From Cybelea sp963824595 (GTDB lineage: Bacteria > Vulcanimicrobiota > Vulcanimicrobiia > Vulcanimicrobiales > Vulcanimicrobiaceae): a stretch of DNA of 64,000 nucleotides. The stretch covers positions 62,001-126,000 of the forward strand of contig CAWGPY010000001.1 in NCBI GenBank assembly GCA_963824595.1. The letters run 5' to 3'. Below the pieces are notes generated by a model, which had not been told where the DNA came from, ran no database searches, and saw nothing but the letters and a program-made list of their open reading frames with translations. Below, piece after piece: positions 49,291 through 57,066 of this stretch. Within the stretch, counting starts at the first letter, position 1. Each line of letters begins with the position of its first letter. The translations under genes and the position numbers were made by a program.

Positions 49291-50223
49291 GTGGAGCGAG
49301 GCGTGAACGTACCGCAGTCGTACCGTCTGGTCCGGCGCGACGCCCGGGGCGAGCGGACCGTCGTGCGCCTGCGCACCGGCGCGACGTTCGGCGGCGACGA
49401 GATCGCGATCTGCGCCGGACCGTGCGGCGTGGAATCGAGCGAACAGCTCGACGCCGCGGCGCGCGCCGTGGCCGCGGCGGGAGCGAACGTGCTTCGCGGC
49501 GGGGCCTACAAGCCGCGTACGTCGCCGTACTCGTTTCAAGGCCTCGGCGAAGAGGCGCTCAAGATGCTGCGCTTCGCGGGCGATCGCTATGGATTGGCGG
49601 TCGTCACCGAAGTGATGGATCCGCGCGACGTCGAGAAAGTGGCGAGCTACGCCGACATGCTGCAGATCGGCACGCGGAACATGCAGAACTTCCCGCTGCT
49701 CCGTGAGGTCGGAGCGACGGCAATGCCGGTGCTGCTCAAGCGCGGCCTCTCGGCGACCGTCCAAGAGTGGCTCCTCGCGGCCGAGTACATCCTGCTCGGC
49801 GGCAACGAAAACGTCGTGCTATGCGAGCGCGGCGTGCGGTCGTTCGACGTCGCGACGCGTAATCTGCTCGACATCGCGGTGGTGCCGCTGCTCGAAGAGA
49901 TGACGCACCTTCCCGTGATCGTGGATCCGTCGCACGCCATGGGGATTGCGCGATTGGTGCCGCCGATTGCCGTCGCCAGCATCGCGGCGGGCGCGCACGG
50001 CCTGCTCATCGAGGTCCATCCGGATCCGCCGAACGCGCTCTCCGACGGGGCGCAATCGCTCGACTGCGCCGCGTTCGAACGCTTGATGCTCCGGCTCGCC
50101 GCCGTCGCCGGCGTCATCGGACGGCGGCTTCCGAACGGTTATCGCGCGCCGGTGAGCGCCGAGAGCGCCGCCAAGCCCGCCTCGGCGGTGCGATCGAGCA
50201 AGAGCGGGGTCAGGCTGGCGTAA
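49291..50223 (+). CDS. aroF: 3-deoxy-7-phosphoheptulonate (DAHP) synthase, type I-beta
   Basis: About 306-310 residues. Condenses PEP and erythrose-4-phosphate, the first step of the shikimate pathway. Motifs ICAGPCGVESSEQL, LRGGAYKPRTSPYSFQGLG, IGTRNMQNF, PVLLKRGLSAT and VIVDPSHAMG are those of the short KDO8P-like class without an N-terminal regulatory domain. The start may be GTG 49291 or GTG 49303. Divergent from the CHC-type operon, so it could supply shikimate to that pathway free of feedback control. The 3' end overlaps surE by 85 bp, convergently. Confidence 0.93.
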   Translation: MERGVNVPQSYRLVRRDARGERTVVRLRTGATFGGDEIAICAGPCGVESSEQLDAAARAVAAAGANVLRGGAYKPRTSPYSFQGLGEEALKMLRFAGDRYGLAVVTEVMDPRDVEKVASYADMLQIGTRNMQNFPLLREVGATAMPVLLKRGLSATVQEWLLAAEYILLGGNENVVLCERGVRSFDVATRNLLDIAVVPLLEEMTHLPVIVDPSHAMGIARLVPPIAVASIAAGAHGLLIEVHPDPPNALSDGAQSLDCAAFERLMLRLAAVAGVIGRRLPNGYRAPVSAESAAKPASAVRSSKSGVRLA

Positions 50224-50909
50224 CCGGCGTGCACGGCGCCGATGTCGGTGCCGAGCGTGTCGCGGTCGGTCTCGAACGGCGATTCCCACGCGCGATAGTA
50301 TTGCGTCGCGCCGCCGCGTTCTTGGCCCACCATTCGTCCGCAGATGCGCTTGCGCCCCAGCCGCGTCACCGCGATGCCGGCGATCCGCTCGACCGGCACG
50401 TTGGGCACGTTCAAATTCCAATAGCTGGCCGCGACGCGCATCTCGTCGAACGCCTCGTCGACGCAGCGCCGCACGATCTCGGCGGCACTCTCCCAGTGAC
50501 GGCGCGCGTGAGGCTTGTCGTGATCCGAGGCGAGCGAGACCGCCAGCGCCGGCATGCCGAGCAGCGCGGCCTCTACGGCGGCCGCCACGGTGCCCGAGTA
50601 GTTCACGTCGTCGGCGAGGTTGGGGCCGTGATTGATGCCGCTGATCACGAGCTGTGGCGACCCGACGAGCTCGGTCGAGCCGAGGAAGACGCAGTCGGCC
50701 GGAGTTCCCGAGCACGCGTACGCGAGCACCGCGGCATCGTGCCGGCGCTCCATCGTGATCGCCTCGTCGGCCGTGATCGCGTGCGAAACGCCGCTGCGGT
50801 TTCCCGACGGCGCGACGACGACAACCGCGTGGGCGGGCGCGAGCACCTCGACCAGGGCGTGGATGCCGGGCGAGTCGATCCCGTCGTCGTTGGTGACGAG
50901 AATCCGCAA
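50139..50909 (-). CDS. surE: 5'/3'-nucleotidase SurE
   Basis: 256 residues. Metal-dependent phosphatase of nucleoside monophosphates, stationary-phase survival. NDDGIDSPG gives the Asp-Asp metal site, GNRSGVSHAIT the Ser ligand, and VISGINHGPNLADDVNYSGTV the Asn ligand and active-site loop. ATG start; stop lies inside the convergent DAHP synthase 3' end. Nearest upstream on the same strand is msrB, 8 bp away. Confidence 0.95.
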   Translation of the reverse strand: MRILVTNDDGIDSPGIHALVEVLAPAHAVVVVAPSGNRSGVSHAITADEAITMERRHDAAVLAYACSGTPADCVFLGSTELVGSPQLVISGINHGPNLADDVNYSGTVAAAVEAALLGMPALAVSLASDHDKPHARRHWESAAEIVRRCVDEAFDEMRVAASYWNLNVPNVPVERIAGIAVTRLGRKRICGRMVGQERGGATQYYRAWESPFETDRDTLGTDIGAVHAGYASLTPLLLDRTAEAGLAALSALTGAR

Positions 50910-50916
50910 CGGCGAC

Positions 50917-51390
50917 TTAGGCCGTGCCCGGCACGAAGCGCAGCGCGAGCCCGTCGATGCAGTATCGCAGGTGCGTGGGCGAGGGTCCGTCGTCGAAGAT
51001 GTGGCCCAGGTGGCCGCCGCACTGGCGGCAGTGCACCTCGGTCCGCTGCTCGATCAGGGCGTAATCCGGCTTCGTTCGCGTCGCGTTGGGCAGCACGTTC
51101 CAAAACGACGGCCATCCGTCGCCGCTGTCGTACTTGGTCTTCGACGTGAAGAGCGCGAGATCGCAGCCGGCGCAACGGTAGACGCCGGAGCGGCTCTCGG
51201 CGATCAGCGGGCTCGAGAACGCCGGTTCCGTGCCGTCCATGCGCAGGATCTCGTAGCGCTGCGGACCGAGCATCGCCCGCCACTGCGCGTCGCTGTGCGC
51301 CACCGCATAGCTTTCGGCTGCCGACGCCCGCGCGGCGACGCCGAGCATCGCGAACGCCGCGGCCGCGGCGGCGAACTCGCCGCGGGTCAT
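50917..51390 (-). CDS. msrB: Exported methionine-R-sulfoxide reductase MsrB
   Basis: 157 residues. An Ala-rich signal segment (FAAAAAAFAMLGVAARASA) suggests export, after a possible weak Tat-like TRGEF. Zn-binding CxxC pairs (YRCAGCDLALF and VHCRQCGGHLGH) and catalytic Cys in RYCIDGLALRF are present. Reduces the R epimer of oxidised methionine, presumably in envelope proteins. Starts at ATG 51390, overlapping the msrA stop (ATGA). Confidence 0.92.
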   Translation of the reverse strand: MTRGEFAAAAAAFAMLGVAARASAAESYAVAHSDAQWRAMLGPQRYEILRMDGTEPAFSSPLIAESRSGVYRCAGCDLALFTSKTKYDSGDGWPSFWNVLPNATRTKPDYALIEQRTEVHCRQCGGHLGHIFDDGPSPTHLRYCIDGLALRFVPGTA

Positions 51391-51884
51391 CGCGCGATGC
51401 TCGGAACGATGTGGCACGCGGCTCCGCCGTTCTTTTCGAAGTAGCGCTGATGGTACTCTTCGGCCGGCCAGAATCGCGGCGCCGGAAGAACCTGCGTGAC
51501 GATCGGGCGGCCGAGCTTTGCCTGCTCGCGGTCGCGCGACGCGATCGCCTCGCGCATCTGCTCGTCGCCGTGCGTGAAGATCGCCGAACGGTATTGGTCG
51601 CCCACATCGGGACCTTGGCGATTGAGCTGCGTCGGGTCGTGAATTTCCCAGAAGGCGTCGAGCAGCTGACCGTAGGTCACGCGCTGCGGGTCGAACGTCA
51701 CCTCGACGGCCTCTGCGTGCCCGGTGGCGTGGCCGCATACTTGGCGATAGGTGGGGTTCTCGGCCGTGCCGCCGGTGTAGCCGGAGACGGCATCGATCAC
51801 CCCGGGGATCTGACGAAACGCGGCCTCGACGCCCCAGAAGCATCCGGCCGCGAAGGTCGCGGTTTGCGTGGTCATACGCCTCAT
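51387..51884 (-). CDS. msrA: Methionine-S-sulfoxide reductase MsrA
   Basis: 165 residues from ATG 51884, or 162 from ATG 51875, which has GAGG close by. Catalytic Cys in AAGCFWGVEAAF; YTGGTAENPTYRQVCGH and GHAEAVEVTFDP complete the fold. Cytosolic by sequence (no signal), unlike the coupled MsrB. The pair covers both epimers of methionine sulfoxide. Confidence 0.94.
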   Translation of the reverse strand: MRRMTTQTATFAAGCFWGVEAAFRQIPGVIDAVSGYTGGTAENPTYRQVCGHATGHAEAVEVTFDPQRVTYGQLLDAFWEIHDPTQLNRQGPDVGDQYRSAIFTHGDEQMREAIASRDREQAKLGRPIVTQVLPAPRFWPAEEYHQRYFEKNGGAACHIVPSIAR

Positions 51885-51918
51885 AGAACGCGCGGAATGG
51901 CCGCGCGGATTCGCGCCC

Positions 51919-52980
51919 TCAAAACTGCTCCATGAAGCGGTCGATCCGGCCCTGGTCTACGCCCGCGGCGAGCAGCCGCGCTGCGAGCTGCTCGCGGCTC
52001 GCCGGAGGCGTCACGAACATGAAGGCGGCAAGGGCGCCATGCGCGGCGGCGACGGTGCACCAGCGCGCGGAGGCGGGCACGAGCACGGTCTGGTAGGGCG
52101 GCAGCGCGACCGCCGACGAGCCGCTCGTCACGTCGAGATGTGAGTCGAGCGACATCAGGATCAGCGGGCGCCCCTGCGTCGCGATCGAGGCCGGTTCGCG
52201 GCCGGCGACGATTTTTTCGACGACGAAGCGATCGTCGGCGATGAGCGCGGTTCGCTCCAAGCTTTCGAAGCGATAGGGAATCTGGAGCAGCGTCCCGGCG
52301 GTCGTCGCCTTGTAGTCGAGCACGTCGGCGGCCTTTTTCACGTGAAGTTCGCGCGGCTTGCCGTCGAGGCCGACGCGGTTGTAGTCGAACATCCGGTACG
52401 TCAAGTCCGACGCCTGCTGCGTCTCGAACACCGTTAGTCCGGGCCCGATGGCGTGCACCAAACCGTGCGGGATGTAGACCGTGTCGCCGGCCGCAAGGGG
52501 GATGTGGCGCAGCAGTTCGCCGAGCGTTCCGTCGGCCACGCGGCGCTCGTACTCTTCGCGCGACGTGTCGCGCGTCCAGCCGTACACGATCTCCGAGCCG
52601 GGCGCGGCGGCGAGCACGTACCAGCACTCCGTCTTGCCGAAGGGCTGATGTTCGACGCGCTGCGCGTACGCGTCGTCGGGATGGACCTGAACCGAGAGCC
52701 AATCGTGCGCCGTGATGATCTTCGTCAGCACCGGAAAGATCCGGTTGGGGTCGAGATCGCCGAGCAGTTCTGCGCCGAGACGGGCGCGCAAGTCGGCGAC
52801 GGTGTCGCCCGACAGCGCTCCGTTGGTGACGCGATCGGCGTCCCAGCACTCCCACGACTCCCCCAAGCGAGCCGTGGGATCGCCGTGTTTGCCGTACACG
52901 CGCACGAGCTCGTCGCCGCCCCATACCTGCGTCGTGAGCAAGGGATCGAGGACGTAGGGATACATGGAGTCGCTCTGCAT
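51919..52980 (-). CDS. manA: Mannose-6-phosphate isomerase, class I
   Basis: 353 residues. Interconverts fructose-6-P and mannose-6-P. Zn ligands: Gln and His in SVQVHPDD, Glu in KTECWYVL, His in YIPHGLVHAIG. Start ATG 52980, or ATG 52965 if the first five residues are not translated. Mannose-6-P could feed GDP-mannose for glycans, and the enzyme would also use mannose released by the GH92 enzyme after phosphorylation (inference). Confidence 0.93.
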   Translation of the reverse strand: MQSDSMYPYVLDPLLTTQVWGGDELVRVYGKHGDPTARLGESWECWDADRVTNGALSGDTVADLRARLGAELLGDLDPNRIFPVLTKIITAHDWLSVQVHPDDAYAQRVEHQPFGKTECWYVLAAAPGSEIVYGWTRDTSREEYERRVADGTLGELLRHIPLAAGDTVYIPHGLVHAIGPGLTVFETQQASDLTYRMFDYNRVGLDGKPRELHVKKAADVLDYKATTAGTLLQIPYRFESLERTALIADDRFVVEKIVAGREPASIATQGRPLILMSLDSHLDVTSGSSAVALPPYQTVLVPASARWCTVAAAHGALAAFMFVTPPASREQLAARLLAAGVDQGRIDRFMEQF

Positions 52981-53045
52981 CGCCCGGCTACGATACGCGG
53001 CGTTCGTGCGGAATTCCGGCTTGCGAGCGCGAAGGAGGCGATGGA

Positions 53046-54467
53046 ATGCACGTCATCTACCTCGGGATCGGGTCGAACTTGGGCGACCGTCAAGCCAACA
53101 TCCTCGCCGCGCTCCAGCGGTTGCGGGCGCGCGCGCAGATCACGGCGGTCTCGTCGTTCTACGAGTCGGCGGCCGCGCATGGGGCCGAGGGGCCGGCCTA
53201 CTTGAACGTCGCCGCGGCCCTTACGACCGAGTTGGATGCCGAGGCATTGCGGCGCTTCACGCGCGGCGTCGAGGTGTCGGTCGGACGAGCGCGAGGAACG
53301 CGACGGCTCGCGGCGCGTCCGATCGACGTGGACTTGCTGGTCTTCGACGGTGAAGTGATTCAACCGCACTTGGACGTGCGGCCCTATAACGTCGCGCCGC
53401 TCGCCGAGATCGCGCCGCACCTGGCGCTGCCGCCCGCGGACGGCAGCGTTCGCCGGCGCGAGCGCAGCCTGCGGTTCGACACGGACCGCCAATCGGAAGA
53501 GCCCGAGATTCGGCTCTCGCTCAATCGCGCGGGCGTCTCGGGCGTGCGGCGCGTCGTGCATTTGGAGATCGACGGACGACCGCGGGTCTACAACGCCGAG
53601 CTCGCGATGGTCGCCGACCTGGCGCTCGACAAATCGGGCGTCCACATGTCGCGTTTCGCGGAGATTCTCGAAGAGGCGACCCTCGACGTCCTGGCGCGCG
53701 ACACGACGCCGGCGCGGATCGAAGGCCTGGCGGAAGCAATCGCGCGCGAAATCGTGCGGAGCCAGCGTGCGGTCACGGCCGACGTGCGGTTGCGCGCCGA
53801 GTTCGGCATCGAGCGTTGGACGCCGGTCAGCGGAAAGCGCGGCGAGGAGACGTACACGCTGGTCGGCATCGCGCACGCCGACGAAAGCGGGACGCGGCGC
53901 GTGGTCGGCGTCGAGGCCGAGGGCATGACGGCGTGTCCCTGCGCCCAGGCGATGGTGCGCGAGCACTCGCTGCACGAACTCATGGATGTGGGTTTCAGCG
54001 CGGCCGAGGCGACGCGCGCGCTCGACGCGCTGCCGGTCGCGACGCACAATCAGCGCGGCCGCGGTTCGATTCTGCTCGGCTCGGACGAGGAGCATTCCGA
54101 GGCCGTGCGCGCCGAAGACCTGGTCGAGATCGTGGAAAACGCGATGTCGAGCGAGACCTACGATCTGCTGAAGCGCCCCGACGAGTTCTTCGTCGTCAAC
54201 AAGGCGCACCACAATCCCAAATTCGTCGAGGACGTGGCCCGCGGCATCCTGGCGCGCGCGCTCGACATGTATGCCGATCTCGGCGACGAAACGTTCATCT
54301 TCGCCAGCCAAGTCAACGAGGAGTCCATCCACAAGCACGACGCGTTCGCCGAGGGCTTCGGCACGTTCGGCGAGCTGCGCGAGGAGCTGCGAACGGGCGC
54401 CTTCGTCACGCCGAAGACCGATCTCGCGTCCTGGCTGCGGACGCGGCCCTCGGCGGTGCTGGTCTAG
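53046..54467 (+). CDS. FolK-FolE2 fusion: HPPK and GTP cyclohydrolase I type IB
   Basis: 473 residues. Residues 1-145 are 6-hydroxymethyl-dihydropterin pyrophosphokinase: GIGSNLGDRQANI and RLAARPIDVDLLVFDG. Residues 155-470 are FolE2/MptA GTP cyclohydrolase, starting at EPEIRLSLNRAGVSG with KSGVHMSRFAEI and the metal-Cys region MTACPCAQAMVREHS, and ending with FASQVNEESIHKHDA. GTP cyclohydrolase is step 1 and HPPK the pyrophosphorylation step of folate synthesis, so the fusion joins two non-consecutive steps. No stop or frameshift separates them. ATG 53046 follows AAGGAGG. Confidence 0.92.
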   Translation: MHVIYLGIGSNLGDRQANILAALQRLRARAQITAVSSFYESAAAHGAEGPAYLNVAAALTTELDAEALRRFTRGVEVSVGRARGTRRLAARPIDVDLLVFDGEVIQPHLDVRPYNVAPLAEIAPHLALPPADGSVRRRERSLRFDTDRQSEEPEIRLSLNRAGVSGVRRVVHLEIDGRPRVYNAELAMVADLALDKSGVHMSRFAEILEEATLDVLARDTTPARIEGLAEAIAREIVRSQRAVTADVRLRAEFGIERWTPVSGKRGEETYTLVGIAHADESGTRRVVGVEAEGMTACPCAQAMVREHSLHELMDVGFSAAEATRALDALPVATHNQRGRGSILLGSDEEHSEAVRAEDLVEIVENAMSSETYDLLKRPDEFFVVNKAHHNPKFVEDVARGILARALDMYADLGDETFIFASQVNEESIHKHDAFAEGFGTFGELREELRTGAFVTPKTDLASWLRTRPSAVLV

Positions 54468-55642
54468 TCCGACTCGAGCGCCGCGATTCGCGCGCGCAGC
54501 GACGGGTGCGAGGCGAAGAAGAGCTCGTACCACGCCGGCGGATCCTCGTCGGCGAGATTTTGATCGCGCAGGCGGCGGAACGCCGCCGCCCCTCCCGGGG
54601 CGTCGTGGGTCGCCGCGATCGCGAACCGGTCGGCGGCCCACTCGCGCGAGCGCGAGAACGCGAAGAGCAGCGGGCGAAGCGCCTGCGTGGCGATCAGCAT
54701 GACCGCGTAGAGGCGTGCGACGAGCAACGCCGTGCCTTTCAGCTCGTCGCGCTCGCGCCGCGACGACGCGTTTGCGATCAGGAACAGCGCGAGGCTCAGC
54801 GCTTCGCCGAGCGCGATCGTGCGCCAGGTGTCCTTGTTCACGTAGTGCCCGAGCTCGTGCGCGACGACGAACTCGATCTCGTTCTCGGGAAAGGCCTCGA
54901 TCAAGGTATCGCCGAGCACGATTCGGTGCGTCGTGCCAATGCCCGTGACGAACGCGTTCGCCTTACGCGTCTGCTTGCTCATGTTCATCCGCAGAATCGC
55001 CGCATCGCCGACCCCGAAGCGGGTCGCGAGGCGGCGCAGGCGCTCTTCGAGCGAGCCCGTCAGCGGCTCGAATTTGTTGAACAGCGGCAGCACGTAGAGC
55101 GGTACGATCACGTTGGCGGCGACGAACAGCGGAAGCGCGCCGAGGCCGGCCAGCCACGGCCAGCGCCGCGGCGCGCGATCGACGGCGAACCCGAGCAGCG
55201 TCGCGAGGAACGCCGAGAGGCCGGCGGAGATCAGCGCGCCTTTTGCATACTCCTCCAGCCAGCCGTTCCGGCTCTGATCGCTCAGCCCGAAGCGGCGTTC
55301 GAGGGTGTAGCCGGAGACGAACGACGCGGGAAGGTCCATCAGCGCCGTGCCCAGCGACAGCGGCGCGAAGAAGACCGCGGGACGCAGCCACGGCGGCGCG
55401 CGTCGCGTCGCGCGGTCGAGCGCGCCGGCGACCGGTCCGTAGGCGAAGGCGGCGAAGCCGATCGTTGACCGCACGGTGTCGGCGACTTCGAGCGTGCGGC
55501 GCACGCTTGCGTAGGCTGCGGCATCCCGTTCGCGCGGCGGCGACGGCGAACGCCATTCGCGCATCGCTTCGAAAGTGCGCGCGACCGCGTAGCCGGCGGC
55601 GATCCCGGCGCCGAGCCCCAAAAGCGCCGTGCGTTTGCTCAC
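54464..55642 (-). CDS. M48 family peptidase (Ste24-like)
   Basis: 392 residues, membrane metalloprotease. Several N-terminal helices, then HELGH zinc motif in VVAHELGHYVNKDT and third ligand Glu in SREWAADRFA. The layout matches bacterial CAAX-prenyl-protease-like Ste24 homologues, which act in envelope protein quality control. GTG start. Ends 4 bp into the convergent folK-folE2 stop region. DUF3175 lies 4 bp upstream on the same strand. Confidence 0.9.
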   Translation of the reverse strand: MSKRTALLGLGAGIAAGYAVARTFEAMREWRSPSPPRERDAAAYASVRRTLEVADTVRSTIGFAAFAYGPVAGALDRATRRAPPWLRPAVFFAPLSLGTALMDLPASFVSGYTLERRFGLSDQSRNGWLEEYAKGALISAGLSAFLATLLGFAVDRAPRRWPWLAGLGALPLFVAANVIVPLYVLPLFNKFEPLTGSLEERLRRLATRFGVGDAAILRMNMSKQTRKANAFVTGIGTTHRIVLGDTLIEAFPENEIEFVVAHELGHYVNKDTWRTIALGEALSLALFLIANASSRRERDELKGTALLVARLYAVMLIATQALRPLLFAFSRSREWAADRFAIAATHDAPGGAAAFRRLRDQNLADEDPPAWYELFFASHPSLRARIAALESD

Positions 55643-55646
55643 CGGC

Positions 55647-55919
55647 TCAGCGACCGAACTCCGCCCGGAGAGCGTCTTTCACCTTCTCGAGCACCCGCAG
55701 GCGTTTCTTCGGGAGGGCCTTGCCGGCGCGGTTGATGTAGAACGTCAGCATCGACATCGCGGAGCGATACGGGGACGACTTCCGGCGATGGCTGTGCTCG
55801 GCGGAGCGCTTCAAGGAGCGGGCGATCGCCGTCGGGTCGTCTTGCGTGAAGACGTCCCGCTCCAGATCGAGTGCGTTGCTTTCGTGAGTTACCTTCGCGG
55901 ACCACTTTGTTTTCGGCAT
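55647..55919 (-). CDS. DUF3175 domain protein
   Basis: 90 residues from ATG 55919. Matches DUF3175: ESNALDLERDVFTQDDP, IARSLKRSAEHSHRRKS and YRSAMSMLTFYINRAGK. Basic, small, soluble; function unknown. AGGAG is directly against the start, so the ribosome site is poor or an upstream start in the mrp spacer is used. Between mrp and the M48 peptidase, all on the minus strand. Confidence 0.88.
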   Translation of the reverse strand: MPKTKWSAKVTHESNALDLERDVFTQDDPTAIARSLKRSAEHSHRRKSSPYRSAMSMLTFYINRAGKALPKKRLRVLEKVKDALRAEFGR

Positions 55920-55939
55920 CTCCTCGTCATACCCAAGGA

Positions 55940-57031
55940 CTAAATGATCGAGATCGTCTCTTTGGTCGTCGGTATCTCGGCGATGCGCGCGAGCAGCCGC
56001 TCCGCCAATAGAGCGCACGTCGGATCGTCGAGTTCTTCGATCCGGCCCTCGTCGGCGAGGCGAGCCTTGAGCGAATCGATGGGAATGCGCGCCAGCACCG
56101 GAGCCTGCGCGAGCTCGGCGACGCGGTCGGCGTACGACGGGCCGAATATCTCGTAGTGCTTGCCGGTGTCCGGAGCGGCGAAGTACGACATGTTTTCGAC
56201 CACGCCCAGGATCGGTTTTCCGAGCTGATGGATCAGGTTCGCCGCCTTGCGCACGACCATGGTCGCGAGCGCCTGCGGCATCGTCACGAGCACGACGCCG
56301 TCGATCGAGAGCGACTGAAGCACCGTCAGCGGCGCGTCCGACGTACCCGGCGGCAAGTCCACCAGCAAGAAGTCGAGATCGCTCCACAGCACCTGCTCGT
56401 AGAACTGCCGGATCACCCCGGCGACGATCGGTCCGCGCCAGATCATCGCCGTGTCCTCGCGATCGGTCAGCAAGTTCGAGCTGACGATCTCGATCGCGCT
56501 GCGCGAGATCGCGGGCGAGATCAGCGGCTGCGGCTGGCCTTGCGGGGTGGTCTTCACCGGATCCGCCTCGATGGCCAGCGGCTGCGTGAGCCCGAAGAGT
56601 TTGGGGATCGACGGACCCGTGATGTCGGCATCGAGAATGCCGACGCGATAATGTGCCTCGCGCAGTCCGATCGCGAGCATCGCGGTGACGAGCGACTTGC
56701 CGACGCCGCCTTTGCCCGACATCACCGGCACGACGTGTGCGATGCGCGCTCGGCCGGCGAAGGCGCCGGGCGCGCGCCGCGCCGGGCGGCGGTCCTCGTC
56801 GGCGACGGGCGGGACCGAACCGGTGCGGGCCGCCTGGCCGAGCGCGGCGACGATGGGCTCGAGCCGGAGCCCGTGCGCGCGAGCGCCCTGCTCGATGGTC
56901 TCGTATTTGCTCACGCCGCAGCCGCTGCAGCCCAGCCCGAACGCGGTCATCACGTCCGCCGCGACCGGCAGGCGCGCGACGAGTTCTTTGATGTTCGTCT
57001 GGGGCGTGATCTCGATGTCGATCGGGGGCAT
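55940..57031 (-). CDS. Mrp/ApbC-type ATPase with N-terminal DUF1858 domain
   Basis: 363 residues. Residues 5-60 form a DUF1858-like domain (NIKELVARLPVAADVMTAF, LGCSGCGVSKYETI) with a C-x-x-C pair. Residues 110-360 are a Mrp/NBP35 P-loop ATPase that carries Fe-S clusters: MSGKGGVGKSLVTAML, LDADITGPSIPKLFGL, LLVDLPPGTSDAPL. The cysteines that many ApbC proteins have in NMSYFxCPxC are absent (NMSYFAAPDTG), so the cluster may be held by the N-terminal CSGC instead. GGAGAAG precedes ATG 57031. Confidence 0.9.
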   Translation of the reverse strand: MPPIDIEITPQTNIKELVARLPVAADVMTAFGLGCSGCGVSKYETIEQGARAHGLRLEPIVAALGQAARTGSVPPVADEDRRPARRAPGAFAGRARIAHVVPVMSGKGGVGKSLVTAMLAIGLREAHYRVGILDADITGPSIPKLFGLTQPLAIEADPVKTTPQGQPQPLISPAISRSAIEIVSSNLLTDREDTAMIWRGPIVAGVIRQFYEQVLWSDLDFLLVDLPPGTSDAPLTVLQSLSIDGVVLVTMPQALATMVVRKAANLIHQLGKPILGVVENMSYFAAPDTGKHYEIFGPSYADRVAELAQAPVLARIPIDSLKARLADEGRIEELDDPTCALLAERLLARIAEIPTTKETISII

Positions 57032-57066
57032 GGCTTCTCCGTTGAACCTGCGAACGGCGCGGGGGT

